Assembly: GCF_000149955.1 (NCBI RefSeq)
Contig: NC_030988.1
Coordinates: 62,001-126,000 of the forward strand
DNA: 64,000 nt
Reading direction: 5' to 3'
Source of the DNA: Fusarium oxysporum f. sp. lycopersici 4287
Lineage: Eukaryota; Ascomycota; Sordariomycetes; Hypocreales; Nectriaceae
The translations under genes were made by a program, and so were the position numbers. The notes under the pieces were generated by a model, which saw only the letters and a program-made list of their open reading frames with translations, had not been told where the DNA came from and did no database searches. Shown here one piece after another: positions 19,592 through 30,362 of this stretch (the first letter of the stretch is position 1; each line of letters opens with the position of its first letter).

Positions 19592-22500
19592 CTACTTGCC
19601 ATCAGGTAGCTTCTCATAGTGGAGAGATGCCCGTTCAAAAGGGGTATCAATCATTAACCCGTCTAACGTCTTGACTCTGGACACTGCAACATAGCTGAGC
19701 CCTGTCTGGAAGTCACGTTCCGACAGATCTGTCACCATCTTGTCCACCGTGATGCTCTGTGACTTGTGAACCGTAATGGCATATGATACCATAAGTGGGA
19801 ACTGCTTTCGTGTACACGCGGATGTCCCCAGAAAGAAGTCTCGCTTTACTGGGAGTATGGGTACTACCTCGCGCCCGTCGTCTGTGGTTAAATATGACGG
19901 CCCGGCATAGTTATCCATCACCATCATGATGACACATGGCGGGTCACGATGTGCATCAGCACCAGAGGCCCAACCGATGTCATATACTGTTCCTCGGGCG
20001 CCATTGACTAGACCTGCTGGTTGCCAGATATTCTGGGTTAGCATGAGACGAGCACCAATACATACCGGAAACTGGCCAGCCAGGTTGCCAGCTTGTTCCG
20101 ATGTTGCCTTGTCAGCGCCATTACCAATGTTCTTCGCCATGACTTTGATTGCTGGGTGCTTCAAGCGGATGAGGTGCTCGTAGTTGTACTCGTCAACACG
20201 AGCCTTCTTACTATAGATACGAAGAGCAGCGTCAAACGTATCTACCTCGCGCTGGCTTAGCTTGACCCGCACCCGCTGGCTCAGGAGTTTCCATGATTCG
20301 ATGGACAACTTGAGACCACGTAGCTCTGAAAGCGCGAGACGAAAGCCGGCCTGGTCATCGCCCTGCTGCCGCTGGACCTTCTTCAAGAAGACGGTGTGGT
20401 TGAATGCCCTATATGCTGTCTGGCCAGAGACCTCATGCAGGTCCTTGAGTGGCCCATCAAAGTAGAGAGTCTTGTTCGCAACCGGCGGGAGCTGGAAGAA
20501 GTCACCAACGAGGATGATGCTCATGCCGCCAAAGAATTCGGTTGCTCTGCCAGGAAAGACTTGGCGAAGGCGTTTGTCGATCCACGAAAGCTGACGCAGA
20601 CCCAACATACTTTTCTCATCAATCACAAGATACCTGACGTCGCGTAGCTTATTCTGGACAGCATTAGCATCTGCTGGGGATAGCTCTGTAAAAGCCCTAT
20701 CCACGGGTAGCCGGAGGAGAGAGTGTAATGTTGTCCCCATGATCTGGTTGCTTGCAACTCCGGTGGGTGCAACTCTCCAGATTGGACTGGGCCGGTTACC
20801 TGCAAGCCTCTGAAGATGCGAAGACAGGACTTTGATCATGTAGGACTTGCCTGTCCCACCACCACCATCAACATGGAGTAGAATCTGCTCCTCGCTGCCG
20901 CTTTGGAAGTGCCCAATAAAGGTATCGTATACTACACGCTGCTCCGGGTTGAGTGTATCACGGACGTCTAAAGGCAGGTCTTCAACATCCATATAGAGAC
21001 GATGCTGCTCAATGAAGTGGCGCCAATAATCGCCTTGAACGATTCCTGGGTCAGCGTAGCGGCCGACATGGGGCGTCCAGTCGTATTGGATATCGATATC
21101 CCGCCGACCCAGAAGATCTATTGCCTCTTGGCTTGGTGCGCAGTCGGGAAGCTGGCGGGCAAGTTCAAGCCAGTCCTCCTCTAGAAGTTCAGGCTCGTGA
21201 AATTCTTCCTCGAACTCGTCCGGATCTGGTCGACGTTCTTCAGCGTCAGGTGTGCCATAATAGTCATCAGGGTGCTGATGCTTCGCATAACAGACTTCGG
21301 CGGCAGACGCATACGAGTCATACTCAATGCCGTCGATCTTGCGTAGTTCGCTGGGATCGCGATGTGAATGAGCCAGCATTAGCTTCACACGACAAAAATC
21401 ATCGTATTGGTGATGTCGGGGATTGGACTTGTACCGCGGGAAGTAGTATAGCACGCGAGGCTTGGCTTGACGACTCCAGCGTGTCCACTTTCTCCCATCC
21501 CTCTTGCTTGTATTCCAGTTGGCTAGGAAGTCGAGATAAGTGAGTTCTTCATGAAGGGGAAGGCGAGAAAGATACTTCTCATATATTCCAACGACCTCAC
21601 CTTCGTCATGATCACCTTGGAGGCGAAGCGACCGTCCCTGTTGCTCGTAGGGACGGCAATCGACGGCTCTTATAACACGGGTACCCTCCTGCAGCTCGCA
21701 GTTGAGCAAGATATGGCAGATCTCCTGTCCCGAAAAGTCTCTCTCACCAAGCAACTTGTTCATCAGACGCGAGGCAAAAGATAGAAGTGGATTCTGGTGG
21801 GAGACATAGGGCAAGATTTGCCGCCCCAGGCCGGCATAACTGTCAGTCCGCTTCTCCATCTTACTGCAATACTTGGCTGCATAATTAATCACAGCTTGGA
21901 GGCTTGTACAGGGGGAGATATCAATGTTGGCTAACCAGCCAAGACTCAGGCACCGGTTATAGTGGTTCATAAGGCTGTCATTCCTGGCCGCCTCGAAGGA
22001 GAAGTAGGATTGTCCTTGTCGTCGAACAACCTCAGCCGTATCTCTCGTGTCTCGCGGGAAGAAGAAGCGGCAAGAAATCTCTTCTGAACCCTTCTTCTTT
22101 CGTAGGCAGTATGCATCACTGCAATGGTGGCGTTGGCAGCGGTTCAGAACCTGTGAGAGCCATTGAAACGTCAGGGGATGCTGTAAGGGATTTACAGCCA
22201 ACGGGTTACCTTCTCCCTGCTGTTGCACTCGAGCTGGCTCAGGATTGAAAGCTGTGACGTGGAATCTCCAGATACGGGCGAACTCCTTACGTGCATCCTC
22301 GTTTTCCAGGTCGACACCGGGCGCACCGTCCATCCAGAATAGGCCATGGCAATGGCTACTCCCACGACCCTGCCATTCGTACCTGTTCCAATAATCAGTG
22401 ACGTTGAATTTCTGCTTGAGAACGATATCTCTGAATAAGCCAAACCGCCTGTAGAAGTGCCAGGCTGCAATATGTGGGTTGTCCCTGAGAAGTTTGCTAG

Positions 22501-24394
22501 ACATGCCCATTCGCTGTTGCTCGGGCAGCTCCTGCCAGTCTTGAAACTGAGGCAAATGTTGATATAGGCTTCTCCAGTGTAGGTCTGCTGGACTGAATGT
22601 AATAAAAGCACCAGGACAGTCGAGGTTGTAGGCGTAAGACTCAAGTTCTCGACGCTTTCGGTACCAATAGGGGCGTGTCCCGCGAAGTTGTGCTGTCTGG
22701 CGGTTGATCGAATTGAGCAACTGCTGAGCTTCTGCAGATTCGGGGTTCTGGAAAGCTTCGAGTAGATCATCTCGCGTTGTTAGGCCCTGCCTTTGTTGGT
22801 GTTGCTTGACGAAATAGCCGCTTTTCGCCCGTGCCTGTGCTCGCATCAGCGTGTTGAAAACCACAAACCGGAAAGTGGGATGACGGGCAAATCTGCCATC
22901 GTGCCATCGAAGGGCATGCTGTATGTAGTCCGCATACTTGATAGGCCGTAACCTTGGCTCAACGAAATCGGCTTGACCGCGAGGAAATAGTGTTGGAAAG
23001 GCTAGGGACAGGAGTGCCTGTGACTGGCTGAACTCATTGATCGGCGTCCTCCGAATGTCTGGCATATCAAGCTGATGTTGTTGCGTCGGTGGCCGTACAG
23101 GAAGCGGCTCATCGCGCTCTTCGCCGAGAACATGCAAATGTAATGTTTCCATCTCTGTATCCTCTGGTAGCAGATCTGGCACTGCGCACTGATCAACCTC
23201 GTCTGGCTCAACATCGTCATGCTCCGCAGTACCCAAATTAGCTGAGGGAGGATCGGTGGATTCCGCAGTAGCAACCTGGTCAAGTACATCGCCATCTTCA
23301 GGCAGCACCGACATCCGTGTCTGGCAGACAGTAATATCTCGGTAGCCCGGGTGGTTTTGAGACAGGAAATCCAGCCACGCCTGAAGGCAACGACGGCGTA
23401 CGCGGAACTGGCGTCTGAATTGGCGGTTAAGGTGGGCATGTTCGCTTGCGTTCGGAGGGCGTAGCAGGATAACATCCAATTCAGCAGGTAGAAGGGGAAG
23501 TTGGCGATACACTTTGCCAACATCGCGAAGAAAGTGCACAATATGGCCACGGTACTTGTACTGCTGCCCTCGAACCTGCATGACGTTCACGAACACATGA
23601 ACACGAGCAATTAGCATCTCTTCTACTATCGTCAATTGGGGGAGGAACGCGGGGATTAAGCCAAAATCTAACTGATTTTCGGCTGAAAAAAACCAAGGCT
23701 CGTCCTCCTTTTTGTTCTTGTCCTTGGCAATGCAACGCTTGCAAATGCCATCTTTCAAGCCCATATCAAACCATGTCTCCTGACAGCGAGCGCAGTGTTC
23801 CATTCCGTCGTTCTCCAGCTCCGTCCAGAACTTCTCCAGTAGCTCCTTATCTCTATCAGATAACGGGCAATGCGACAGATCATGCATCCAGTCAGGATCC
23901 GGAAGCTCGAAACATCGACGTTCCATGACCGGGCATTCGATAGCCGACTGTTGCGGCTGCACAACTTGGCGGGCATATCTTCCCCGGGCCGATCTCGGCC
24001 AAGGAGAAGGACTCGATACCGGAGATTCAATCGGCGTCCCAAGTTGTACGCCTTCTTGAGAAGCAATTGAGGGACCTGCTGGGGAAGGAATCGTCGCGCC
24101 TGCTCGTGATGATGTGGCAACTGGTGTTCCCAGCAGAATAGATTCTTGTGGGTTAATTGGTGTACATAATTGCAAGTCTATCAATGGCGGCCCATCTCGG
24201 TGTATTGGGGGTAGCTCGGCATGTTCTGCGGTACGCTTAGGGGCGCGTGGGGCTTGCCGGTTCCTACAGTCGAGACAGTTAACCGTAAGCCTTCCACATG
24301 ATATGGAAGAATTTTTCTTCGACATGAATTGATCTTCCGGCTTCTCCCGCTTGCAATTCCTGCAAACCTTCGTTGAAGTGATGAAATCAGCCAT
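19592..24394 (-). CDS. Helitron Rep-helicase transposase, intact
   Basis: Rolling-circle transposase encoded by an autonomous-looking Helitron. The frame is open from 24550, but ATG 24394 (MADFITSTKVCRNCKREKP) starts directly at a conserved zinc-binding segment, so about 1600 residues. N-terminus: two CxxC clusters (CRNCKREKP...NCLDCRN; CARCQETW...CKRC). Helitron_like_N/Rep region: HUH motif in GSSHCHGLFW at about residue 680 and the Tyr motif AAKYCSKMEKR at about 840. Pif1-type SF1B helicase: Walker A GGGGTGKSY at ~1180, LVIDEKSML, GDFFQLPPV, and C-terminal ITVHKSQSITVDKMV and TGLSYVAVSRV. No internal stop in 4.8 kb, unlike most neighbouring elements, so it is probably young. Nicking at Helitron ends and helicase-driven strand displacement are family knowledge. 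Termini not resolved. Confidence 0.95.
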   Translation of the reverse strand: MADFITSTKVCRNCKREKPEDQFMSKKNSSISCGRLTVNCLDCRNRQAPRAPKRTAEHAELPPIHRDGPPLIDLQLCTPINPQESILLGTPVATSSRAGATIPSPAGPSIASQEGVQLGTPIESPVSSPSPWPRSARGRYARQVVQPQQSAIECPVMERRCFELPDPDWMHDLSHCPLSDRDKELLEKFWTELENDGMEHCARCQETWFDMGLKDGICKRCIAKDKNKKEDEPWFFSAENQLDFGLIPAFLPQLTIVEEMLIARVHVFVNVMQVRGQQYKYRGHIVHFLRDVGKVYRQLPLLPAELDVILLRPPNASEHAHLNRQFRRQFRVRRRCLQAWLDFLSQNHPGYRDITVCQTRMSVLPEDGDVLDQVATAESTDPPSANLGTAEHDDVEPDEVDQCAVPDLLPEDTEMETLHLHVLGEERDEPLPVRPPTQQHQLDMPDIRRTPINEFSQSQALLSLAFPTLFPRGQADFVEPRLRPIKYADYIQHALRWHDGRFARHPTFRFVVFNTLMRAQARAKSGYFVKQHQQRQGLTTRDDLLEAFQNPESAEAQQLLNSINRQTAQLRGTRPYWYRKRRELESYAYNLDCPGAFITFSPADLHWRSLYQHLPQFQDWQELPEQQRMGMSSKLLRDNPHIAAWHFYRRFGLFRDIVLKQKFNVTDYWNRYEWQGRGSSHCHGLFWMDGAPGVDLENEDARKEFARIWRFHVTAFNPEPARVQQQGEGNPLAVNPLQHPLTFQWLSQVLNRCQRHHCSDAYCLRKKKGSEEISCRFFFPRDTRDTAEVVRRQGQSYFSFEAARNDSLMNHYNRCLSLGWLANIDISPCTSLQAVINYAAKYCSKMEKRTDSYAGLGRQILPYVSHQNPLLSFASRLMNKLLGERDFSGQEICHILLNCELQEGTRVIRAVDCRPYEQQGRSLRLQGDHDEGEVVGIYEKYLSRLPLHEELTYLDFLANWNTSKRDGRKWTRWSRQAKPRVLYYFPRYKSNPRHHQYDDFCRVKLMLAHSHRDPSELRKIDGIEYDSYASAAEVCYAKHQHPDDYYGTPDAEERRPDPDEFEEEFHEPELLEEDWLELARQLPDCAPSQEAIDLLGRRDIDIQYDWTPHVGRYADPGIVQGDYWRHFIEQHRLYMDVEDLPLDVRDTLNPEQRVVYDTFIGHFQSGSEEQILLHVDGGGGTGKSYMIKVLSSHLQRLAGNRPSPIWRVAPTGVASNQIMGTTLHSLLRLPVDRAFTELSPADANAVQNKLRDVRYLVIDEKSMLGLRQLSWIDKRLRQVFPGRATEFFGGMSIILVGDFFQLPPVANKTLYFDGPLKDLHEVSGQTAYRAFNHTVFLKKVQRQQGDDQAGFRLALSELRGLKLSIESWKLLSQRVRVKLSQREVDTFDAALRIYSKKARVDEYNYEHLIRLKHPAIKVMAKNIGNGADKATSEQAGNLAGQFPVCIGARLMLTQNIWQPAGLVNGARGTVYDIGWASGADAHRDPPCVIMMVMDNYAGPSYLTTDDGREVVPILPVKRDFFLGTSACTRKQFPLMVSYAITVHKSQSITVDKMVTDLSERDFQTGLSYVAVSRVKTLDGLMIDTPFERASLHYEKLPDGK

Positions 24395-25318
24395 GGATAT
24401 GTTGGATTGAAGGGACGGATTGATGAGGAAGAATGAGGAAGGGCTGCGCTGCGCGTTGGCGGCGACGTGTGATGTTGGCAGGCCGACATTACAGAGTGGG
24501 GACACAAGACGCATTCTGACCAGTCCCCGATGAGTGGGTACATAAGACACGCCTGGCCAATGAGAGCAGAGGTTATGCTTTCAAGTTATCGTCGTAATAG
24601 AAGTCCTTCGGACTGAATGAAGATAAATTTTTTTTTTTAATGATTAGATCTGTATTTCTGTTGTAGCTACTTGTTAAACTTAAGAAACAATGCCGTTACC
24701 GTTCGACCGTGACGATTTCCTCTTATGGACTAGTAGAGTTCTTAGTGAGCGTGACGATTCCCCCATTTGGCTAGCGTGGATAAACTGTCCCATATCGTCA
24801 CAAGGTTTGTGCGACTGGACCTTAACGGCAGGGCAGTTTATGCCCTACTCTTCTGTTCCTAATTGTCGTGTACCCCTAATTAAGCATGTAAGCTAGAAAT
24901 GCGCCACATTTCCATCTAGGACTGGAAAACAAGAACGCGACGAATTTCTCGTTTCTCTCCTGGTGCCCCGTGCCAACCATGTATGAAGTCTGCGCTCATG
25001 GGCACTGTCGTGCGTAATGATTTGGCTTTAGTCAACTGAGGGCAGGGGAGAGGCAAGGGGCAGCGACTAAGTCCTCTTCTTAGCATAGGCGCAACTTCGC
25101 CAAGCGCAGCCTTTCCTGTTAGTGCTTTCGCAGCTTCATCAAAATGACGGACCTCATGACACGCATAGAAGACCTGAGTGGGATCTCTTCTCACCTTTTT
25201 AGTGTATGAAGCTTTTTTTCTGGCTTTTGGTCTTAACCTTAAGCGTTACATTTCCTAACATGGCTAGTGCTCCCAGCTTCGCAAAGTTCAGCTGTCTCAC
25301 CCAATGTGTTGTCAGGTG
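24395..25318. other. Helitron 5' leader and flank up to the copia LTR
   Basis: Non-coding as far as I can see. The inverted copy of the dispersed repeat end lies at 24842-24888. A 92-codon minus-strand ORF (25194-24916) has no recognisable domain and is not called. Confidence 0.5.
24842..24888 (-). repeat. Dispersed repeat end, inverted copy
   Basis: Reads on the minus strand AATTAGGGGTACACGACAAT followed by TAGGAACAGAAGAGTAGGG, matching the 3' ends of the repeats at 2741-2923 and 3953-4148. Confidence 0.7.
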
Positions 25319-25454
25319 TGTTGAGACAGTGTGGCTAAGGTGGTCCGACCTACTGGTGGCTGGGATGTGGATACTATGTAAGGAGCTGTGCTCCTCTCAG
25401 ACACATGTAACTTAGAACAAACAACAATACAATCAACCCGTTTTTGCTTTAACA
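25319..25454 (+). repeat. 5' LTR of the copia element
   Basis: Starts TGTTGAGACAGTGTGGCTAA, ends TTTAACA. First ~95 bp nearly identical to the 3' LTR; the terminal ~40 bp more diverged. Confidence 0.9.
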
Positions 25455-25468
25455 GGTTATGAGCCCGG
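25455..25468 (+). promoter_or_regulatory. Primer-binding site matching the anticodon region of initiator tRNA-Met
   Basis: GGTTATGAGCCCGG directly follows the LTR. It is complementary to the anticodon stem-loop of eukaryotic initiator tRNA-Met (GGGCTCATAACC), the half-tRNA priming known for Drosophila copia, rather than to a tRNA 3' end. Confidence 0.75.
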
Positions 25469-26093
25469 AGGGCACGACCTTTTCTCCAACCAAAAAGCTG
25501 AGTGTTTTCTGTCTCCTTTCTACTTTCCAAGATAACACAAGAAGTCGAAAGGCTTCCTTCCACTGCGCATACGCATTCAGCTTAATTGGAGCTATTTCCC
25601 TCTTGGATCTCTGATAGAGCTTGCAGATCCGCTAACAGGATATGTCTAGAAACGTTTACGGAAAGATCCTTTGACCCTCCGTTTATTGCATCCAATTTAA
25701 ATCGTCGAATCTTGAATAACCAAAATTTTCCCAGATTGCAATCTGGTAGATGGATTCGCCAGACCAGACCGGCCTTTCAGTCTGAGATTGCTGAAGTTCT
25801 CCGGTCGGACGACCTACGCCCACATAGCCCAAGAATGCCTGAAACGTGGTTTGCAACATGATCGACATCAGATCATTGCCCTTCCTCCAGACGGAGGGAA
25901 TGATATGGATATCTGAGACCACTAGGCGTTTCACCCTTCGGACAATCTCTACCCGACTCCGATAACCCCTATTTGCACGGCATTATCATGTTGCCGAACG
26001 CAGCCAAGATTCATTCCCAAGACTCGATCCAAGACTGGTCGATTGCCGTTCGCCCTCATGTCTCTTAATCATTAGCTTCTACGAGAATCTATC

Positions 26094-29000
26094 ATGTCCC
26101 TTTCCAAAGAATCGCTCAATCTCATAGGCAGTTCCGGCACCATTCCAAAGCTGGAGCAAACCAGCCAGTGGCTGACCTGGAAGAGAGAAATGCTCGACCT
26201 TCTGGACATGTGTGGATATGGAGACCTTCTGACCAGGAATGCTCAACCACCAACAGAAGGTAACGACCTTGCAACCCAGATTGAGGCCTGGAGGAGCCGC
26301 CAAGATCGAGCATGCGGTGCCATTCGAAGTCGTCTCGGTTATAACGCCCGAGTGTTTACCACAGGGATCTCGACGGCTCAGGGCATGATCAACCACCTTG
26401 AGACCCGATATCGGCCCGTCGGAAGCGCCATCTTCCAAGAGCTCGACCGCAGATATCAAGAACTCACGCTTGAATCTTGCGATTCGGTCATGGAATACGC
26501 AAATAAGCTACGTCAAGTCAGGGCTGAACTCTTGGAGATGGATGACACCTGCCAGATCGGGGAACCGCATTTTGTCAATAAGTTCCTTTGTGGACTTGGT
26601 CCGGACTATGAACTGTTTCTCACTGCCTTCAATCAGAATCACAACATCCTTCCTATCCGAAATCCGAGCAATCGCAACGTTGTTCTCAAAGAGGCCGTTA
26701 CGTTTGAAACCGCCATCTTTGCCGCACCTCAGGAGGAGGACAGACAAAGAAGCGCCACGGCCAAGATGGCACATAGAGCCATGATGGCCCAGGATACATC
26801 ATGCTGTGGATACTGTGGAAGAAAAGGGCATGACAGGTCTACTTGTTGGAGGCTCCACCCAGAACTTAGAAGAGATCGTATCAAAGCTGGTTACGAGAGA
26901 CGACAACGTAAAATGCAGGTTCGGGAGAAGGAAAGGGAGAAGACGAATAATGAACTGGAATCTGCCACGTATACAACTCCTGCACACCTCCAACCTGACC
27001 AAGCTCGACTGGCACTCTGGCAAAATGACTTCCAAGGCCACCTTGGATTGATTGGCTCATCACTCGGACCTTCCGGTCTTCAAGCATCTCTTCAAACTCG
27101 GGCCCTCGAACGTATCCACGTCTTGGATAGTGGCGCCTCCTCGCATATCTTTTGTCGACAGGAGAACTTTACATCACTTCACAGGTACCACGGTCTCCCC
27201 ATCAATGGTATTGCGGACATAAAGGTCATGCCAGGAGGGTGCGGAACGTACTGCCTCCGCGTTCAAGGGCCTAAGGGATCACAAAATGTTACTCTCGATA
27301 ACGCTCTTTATGTTCCAGAAGGACATTCGAACCTCTTGTCTGTGTCAGCACTAGAGAAGAAGGGAGCAGAAGTTGTCTTTCGGAATGGGAAGGCAGTGGT
27401 TACAAACAAGGGAAAAGTCGTCCTCACTGCGACAAGAATATCAGGCGTATATGTAGTCGATGAAGTTGAGGACCGTCCCTTTCAAACCGCTTTGGCATCT
27501 TTTTCGGTGGGAGATCCTCGACTGCACCTTTGGCACGAGCGACTCGCACATTTGGGAGAGAGGAATATCAAGAGACTGATGAATATGTCTACTGGAATTC
27601 GACCGGATGATTCTACATCAAACCCATGTGGAGCCTGCGTACAGGGCAAACTCAGGGAATGTCCCCATGTCCGACCGATCAAGAAAGGCATTTACCCTCT
27701 GGAGTGTATTCATGCAGATATTGCCGGACCATTCCCAGAAGTGGGAGTAGACGGCAGCCGGTACTGGGTTTGCTTTATTGATGACTTTACTCAAATGTCC
27801 TGGGTGTACCCAGTCAAAGAACGGTCAGAGTTTGAAGAGTGCTTCCATCATCTGTTGCAACAGTTCGAGAGACCGGAAAGACGATGTCACTTCCTGCACC
27901 TCGACCGAGGGGGAGAGAATCGAAGCCACAGTTTGACCCGACTATGCCGGGACAGAGGAATCAAACTCTCTTACACAGGAACTGAGCAACACGAACAAAA
28001 TGGATTGGCTGAAGTTCTCAATCGAATCATCCTGGAAAAACTCACACCGACACTGCTCAAATCCGGACTCGCTTTGAAATGGTGGCCGTACTTCCTCAAG
28101 GCAGTGAACCGCATCCGAAATCTCTGTCCTACGGCGAGCATTTCTACTACTCCTTACCAAGCCTGGTATGGAGATGTTCCTGACCTCAGCCATCTGCGAG
28201 TTCTTGGCTCACGAGGATGGGCTCTGCTTCCATCCTCTAAGCGAAAGAAGATGCAGTCGAAGAGTATTCCCTGTCAGCTTCTCGGCTATCAGGGCAGTAC
28301 AAACTATATACTCCTTGACGAACGGGGACGAGTCTTTGTGTCTAACAATGTTGTCTTCTCTGAAAACATCAAAAATGTCGAACCAACACTCGACAATCTC
28401 ACGCATCAAATGAGTGACCAGAGACCATCACAACGACGACGAGTAGTCGGAGAAGAGGATAGCGATGTGGAAAATGCCATCGTTCTAGAGCCGTCGCCCC
28501 TTCCGATCGCGTCGAGAGAGGCGAACAGAAGCGGGGAAACGGGCCGTGGAGAGACGACGCCGGATGAGCCCCCAGTGGGAGATACAGGATGGGATCCAGA
28601 CCAAGAGTCAACCAGATCGAGTATTCATGTTGCCACAGACGAGCGCGAAGTGTCATCGGAAGAAACAGAGAAGCATGCAGAGTCTCGGCTGCCCGAAAGA
28701 TCGACCAGGGGACAGCTGCCATCGAGATACATACTCGCCAGCACAAACTTCGCCTTCCTAGCAACGGTTGCAGAACAACTGTATCTAGTCGCTCGCGATA
28801 TCGATCAGTCCGAGCCAAGAACCTTCAAGGAAGCCACGCAGGGTGTACATGGAAAACTCTGGTGGGGAGGATTGAAGGATGAACACGGATCTCTGGTCGA
28901 GAATGGTGTCTGGACCTTAGTCACGCTTCCCCCAGGACGAAAGGCTCTTCGAGGCAAATGGGTGTTTAAGCTCAAAAGAGGAGAAAATGGGCAAGTTCTA

Positions 29001-30362
29001 CGGTACAAAGCGCGATTTGTCGTGAGAGGATTCGAGCAAAGGGAAGGAATTGACTTCAACGAAACCTTCGCCTCTGTTGTCAAGCCGATGAGCTACAAGA
29101 TGATATTTGCCATCGCGGCAGCACTCGATTTGGAACTGGAACAAATGGACGTCAAGACAGCATTCCTCTATGGCCTCGTGACTGAGGAGATATACGTCCA
29201 GCAACCCGAAGGATTCGACGATGGAAGTGGGAGAGTCTGCAAGCTCTTGAGAGCCTTGTATGGACTGAAGCAAGCACCAAGAGTGTGGTATGAGACTCTC
29301 TCGACATTCCTCGCGACCCTCGGGTTCAAGCCTTTACTTTCAGATATGGGAGTCTTTGTGAAAGGTCACACGTTCATTGCGGTCTATGTGGACGATCTAC
29401 TTATTGCCGGGCCCTCCAAGGACGAGATCGTGGCGGTCAAGCAAGATCTGTGCAATAAGTTCAAGATGACGGACCTGGGCCCATGCAAATACTACCTGGG
29501 CATGTCCGTAAGAAGAGACAGAGCCACCCGATCGATCTTCTTGTCGCAGACGACCTACCTCGAGAAAGTACTTAGAGACTTTGGAATGGACCAGTGTGCT
29601 CCCAATGCCACACCAGTTTCGACTAGCAAGTTCGGAGAACCAGGCCCTGACTACAAGGCAGCGGACAAACTAAAAGAGTGGTATGCCAAGGCGATCGGGT
29701 CCCTGATGTATCTCATGCTGGGGACGAGACCCGAAATTGCTTTTGCTGTCTCCTTATGCAGTCGACACCTAGCGAACCCAACCAATGAGCATCAGACAGC
29801 TGTCAAGCGTATCTTTCGATACCTTAAGGGATCGCAAAATCTGGAACTAGTGTACCAAGGAGGACTGCAACCTCTCCTCGGCTACACCGACTCGGATTGG
29901 GCGGGAGACCTGGAAACTCGAAGATCAACGTCTGGATATGTGTTCAACCTTGGTACGGGCGCTATCAGCTGGAGCTCGAAGAGACAAAGAACAGTGGCCC
30001 TGTCTTCATGCGAAGCAGAATACATGGGGCAAACCGCAGCCGCAAAAGAAGCAGTCTGGCTGCGAGCTCTGCTCCAAGAACTGTTGAAAGAATACAAGGA
30101 GGTTCCAGAACTAAAGACAACTGTAATTTTCGGGGACAACCAAGGAGCGATCGCAATGTCGAAGAATCCGCAGTTCCATACAAGAACCAAGCACATTGAT
30201 ATTCAGCATCATTACTGCAGAGAGAAAGTCAATGATGGAACCATTGAGTTCCAGTACATTCCGACAGGCAAACAAGTGGCCGACGGTCTAACAAAGGCGT
30301 TGCCAAAGGATCGTTTCCTATTGTTTAGAAACGCACTAGGTCTCAAAGAACGACGACCATGA
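26094..30362 (+). CDS. Copia Gag-Pol polyprotein (1422 aa, intact)
   Basis: Single uninterrupted frame. Gag N-terminus (SQWLTWKREMLDLLDMCGYG) with zinc knuckle CGYCGRKGHDRSTC near residue 237. Aspartic protease VLDSGASSHIF near 344. GAG-pre-integrase LHLWHERLAHLG with CGACVQGK. Integrase core from ~538 with HADIAGP, FLHLDRGGEN and GLAEVLNRII supplying D, D and E. Reverse transcriptase from WVFKLKRGENGQVLRYKARF (~960) with the catalytic YVDDLLIAG at ~1098. RNase H: YTDSDWAGD (~1264), SSCEAEYM, FGDNQGAIAMS (~1348), TKHIDIQHHY. Domain order PR-IN-RT-RH is diagnostic of Ty1/copia. All catalytic residues I can check are present, so the element may still be competent. Gag and Pol are fused in one frame without a frameshift. 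Confidence 0.96.
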   Translation: MSLSKESLNLIGSSGTIPKLEQTSQWLTWKREMLDLLDMCGYGDLLTRNAQPPTEGNDLATQIEAWRSRQDRACGAIRSRLGYNARVFTTGISTAQGMINHLETRYRPVGSAIFQELDRRYQELTLESCDSVMEYANKLRQVRAELLEMDDTCQIGEPHFVNKFLCGLGPDYELFLTAFNQNHNILPIRNPSNRNVVLKEAVTFETAIFAAPQEEDRQRSATAKMAHRAMMAQDTSCCGYCGRKGHDRSTCWRLHPELRRDRIKAGYERRQRKMQVREKEREKTNNELESATYTTPAHLQPDQARLALWQNDFQGHLGLIGSSLGPSGLQASLQTRALERIHVLDSGASSHIFCRQENFTSLHRYHGLPINGIADIKVMPGGCGTYCLRVQGPKGSQNVTLDNALYVPEGHSNLLSVSALEKKGAEVVFRNGKAVVTNKGKVVLTATRISGVYVVDEVEDRPFQTALASFSVGDPRLHLWHERLAHLGERNIKRLMNMSTGIRPDDSTSNPCGACVQGKLRECPHVRPIKKGIYPLECIHADIAGPFPEVGVDGSRYWVCFIDDFTQMSWVYPVKERSEFEECFHHLLQQFERPERRCHFLHLDRGGENRSHSLTRLCRDRGIKLSYTGTEQHEQNGLAEVLNRIILEKLTPTLLKSGLALKWWPYFLKAVNRIRNLCPTASISTTPYQAWYGDVPDLSHLRVLGSRGWALLPSSKRKKMQSKSIPCQLLGYQGSTNYILLDERGRVFVSNNVVFSENIKNVEPTLDNLTHQMSDQRPSQRRRVVGEEDSDVENAIVLEPSPLPIASREANRSGETGRGETTPDEPPVGDTGWDPDQESTRSSIHVATDEREVSSEETEKHAESRLPERSTRGQLPSRYILASTNFAFLATVAEQLYLVARDIDQSEPRTFKEATQGVHGKLWWGGLKDEHGSLVENGVWTLVTLPPGRKALRGKWVFKLKRGENGQVLRYKARFVVRGFEQREGIDFNETFASVVKPMSYKMIFAIAAALDLELEQMDVKTAFLYGLVTEEIYVQQPEGFDDGSGRVCKLLRALYGLKQAPRVWYETLSTFLATLGFKPLLSDMGVFVKGHTFIAVYVDDLLIAGPSKDEIVAVKQDLCNKFKMTDLGPCKYYLGMSVRRDRATRSIFLSQTTYLEKVLRDFGMDQCAPNATPVSTSKFGEPGPDYKAADKLKEWYAKAIGSLMYLMLGTRPEIAFAVSLCSRHLANPTNEHQTAVKRIFRYLKGSQNLELVYQGGLQPLLGYTDSDWAGDLETRRSTSGYVFNLGTGAISWSSKRQRTVALSSCEAEYMGQTAAAKEAVWLRALLQELLKEYKEVPELKTTVIFGDNQGAIAMSKNPQFHTRTKHIDIQHHYCREKVNDGTIEFQYIPTGKQVADGLTKALPKDRFLLFRNALGLKERRP

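Noticed and set aside
22192..24120. Several 120-190-codon ORFs inside the Helitron region
   Set aside because: Out-of-frame readings of the Helitron transposase; no independent motifs.
24916..25194. 92-codon minus-strand ORF between Helitron and copia
   Set aside because: No recognisable domain, no splice context, and situated in repeat flank DNA; not enough to call a gene.
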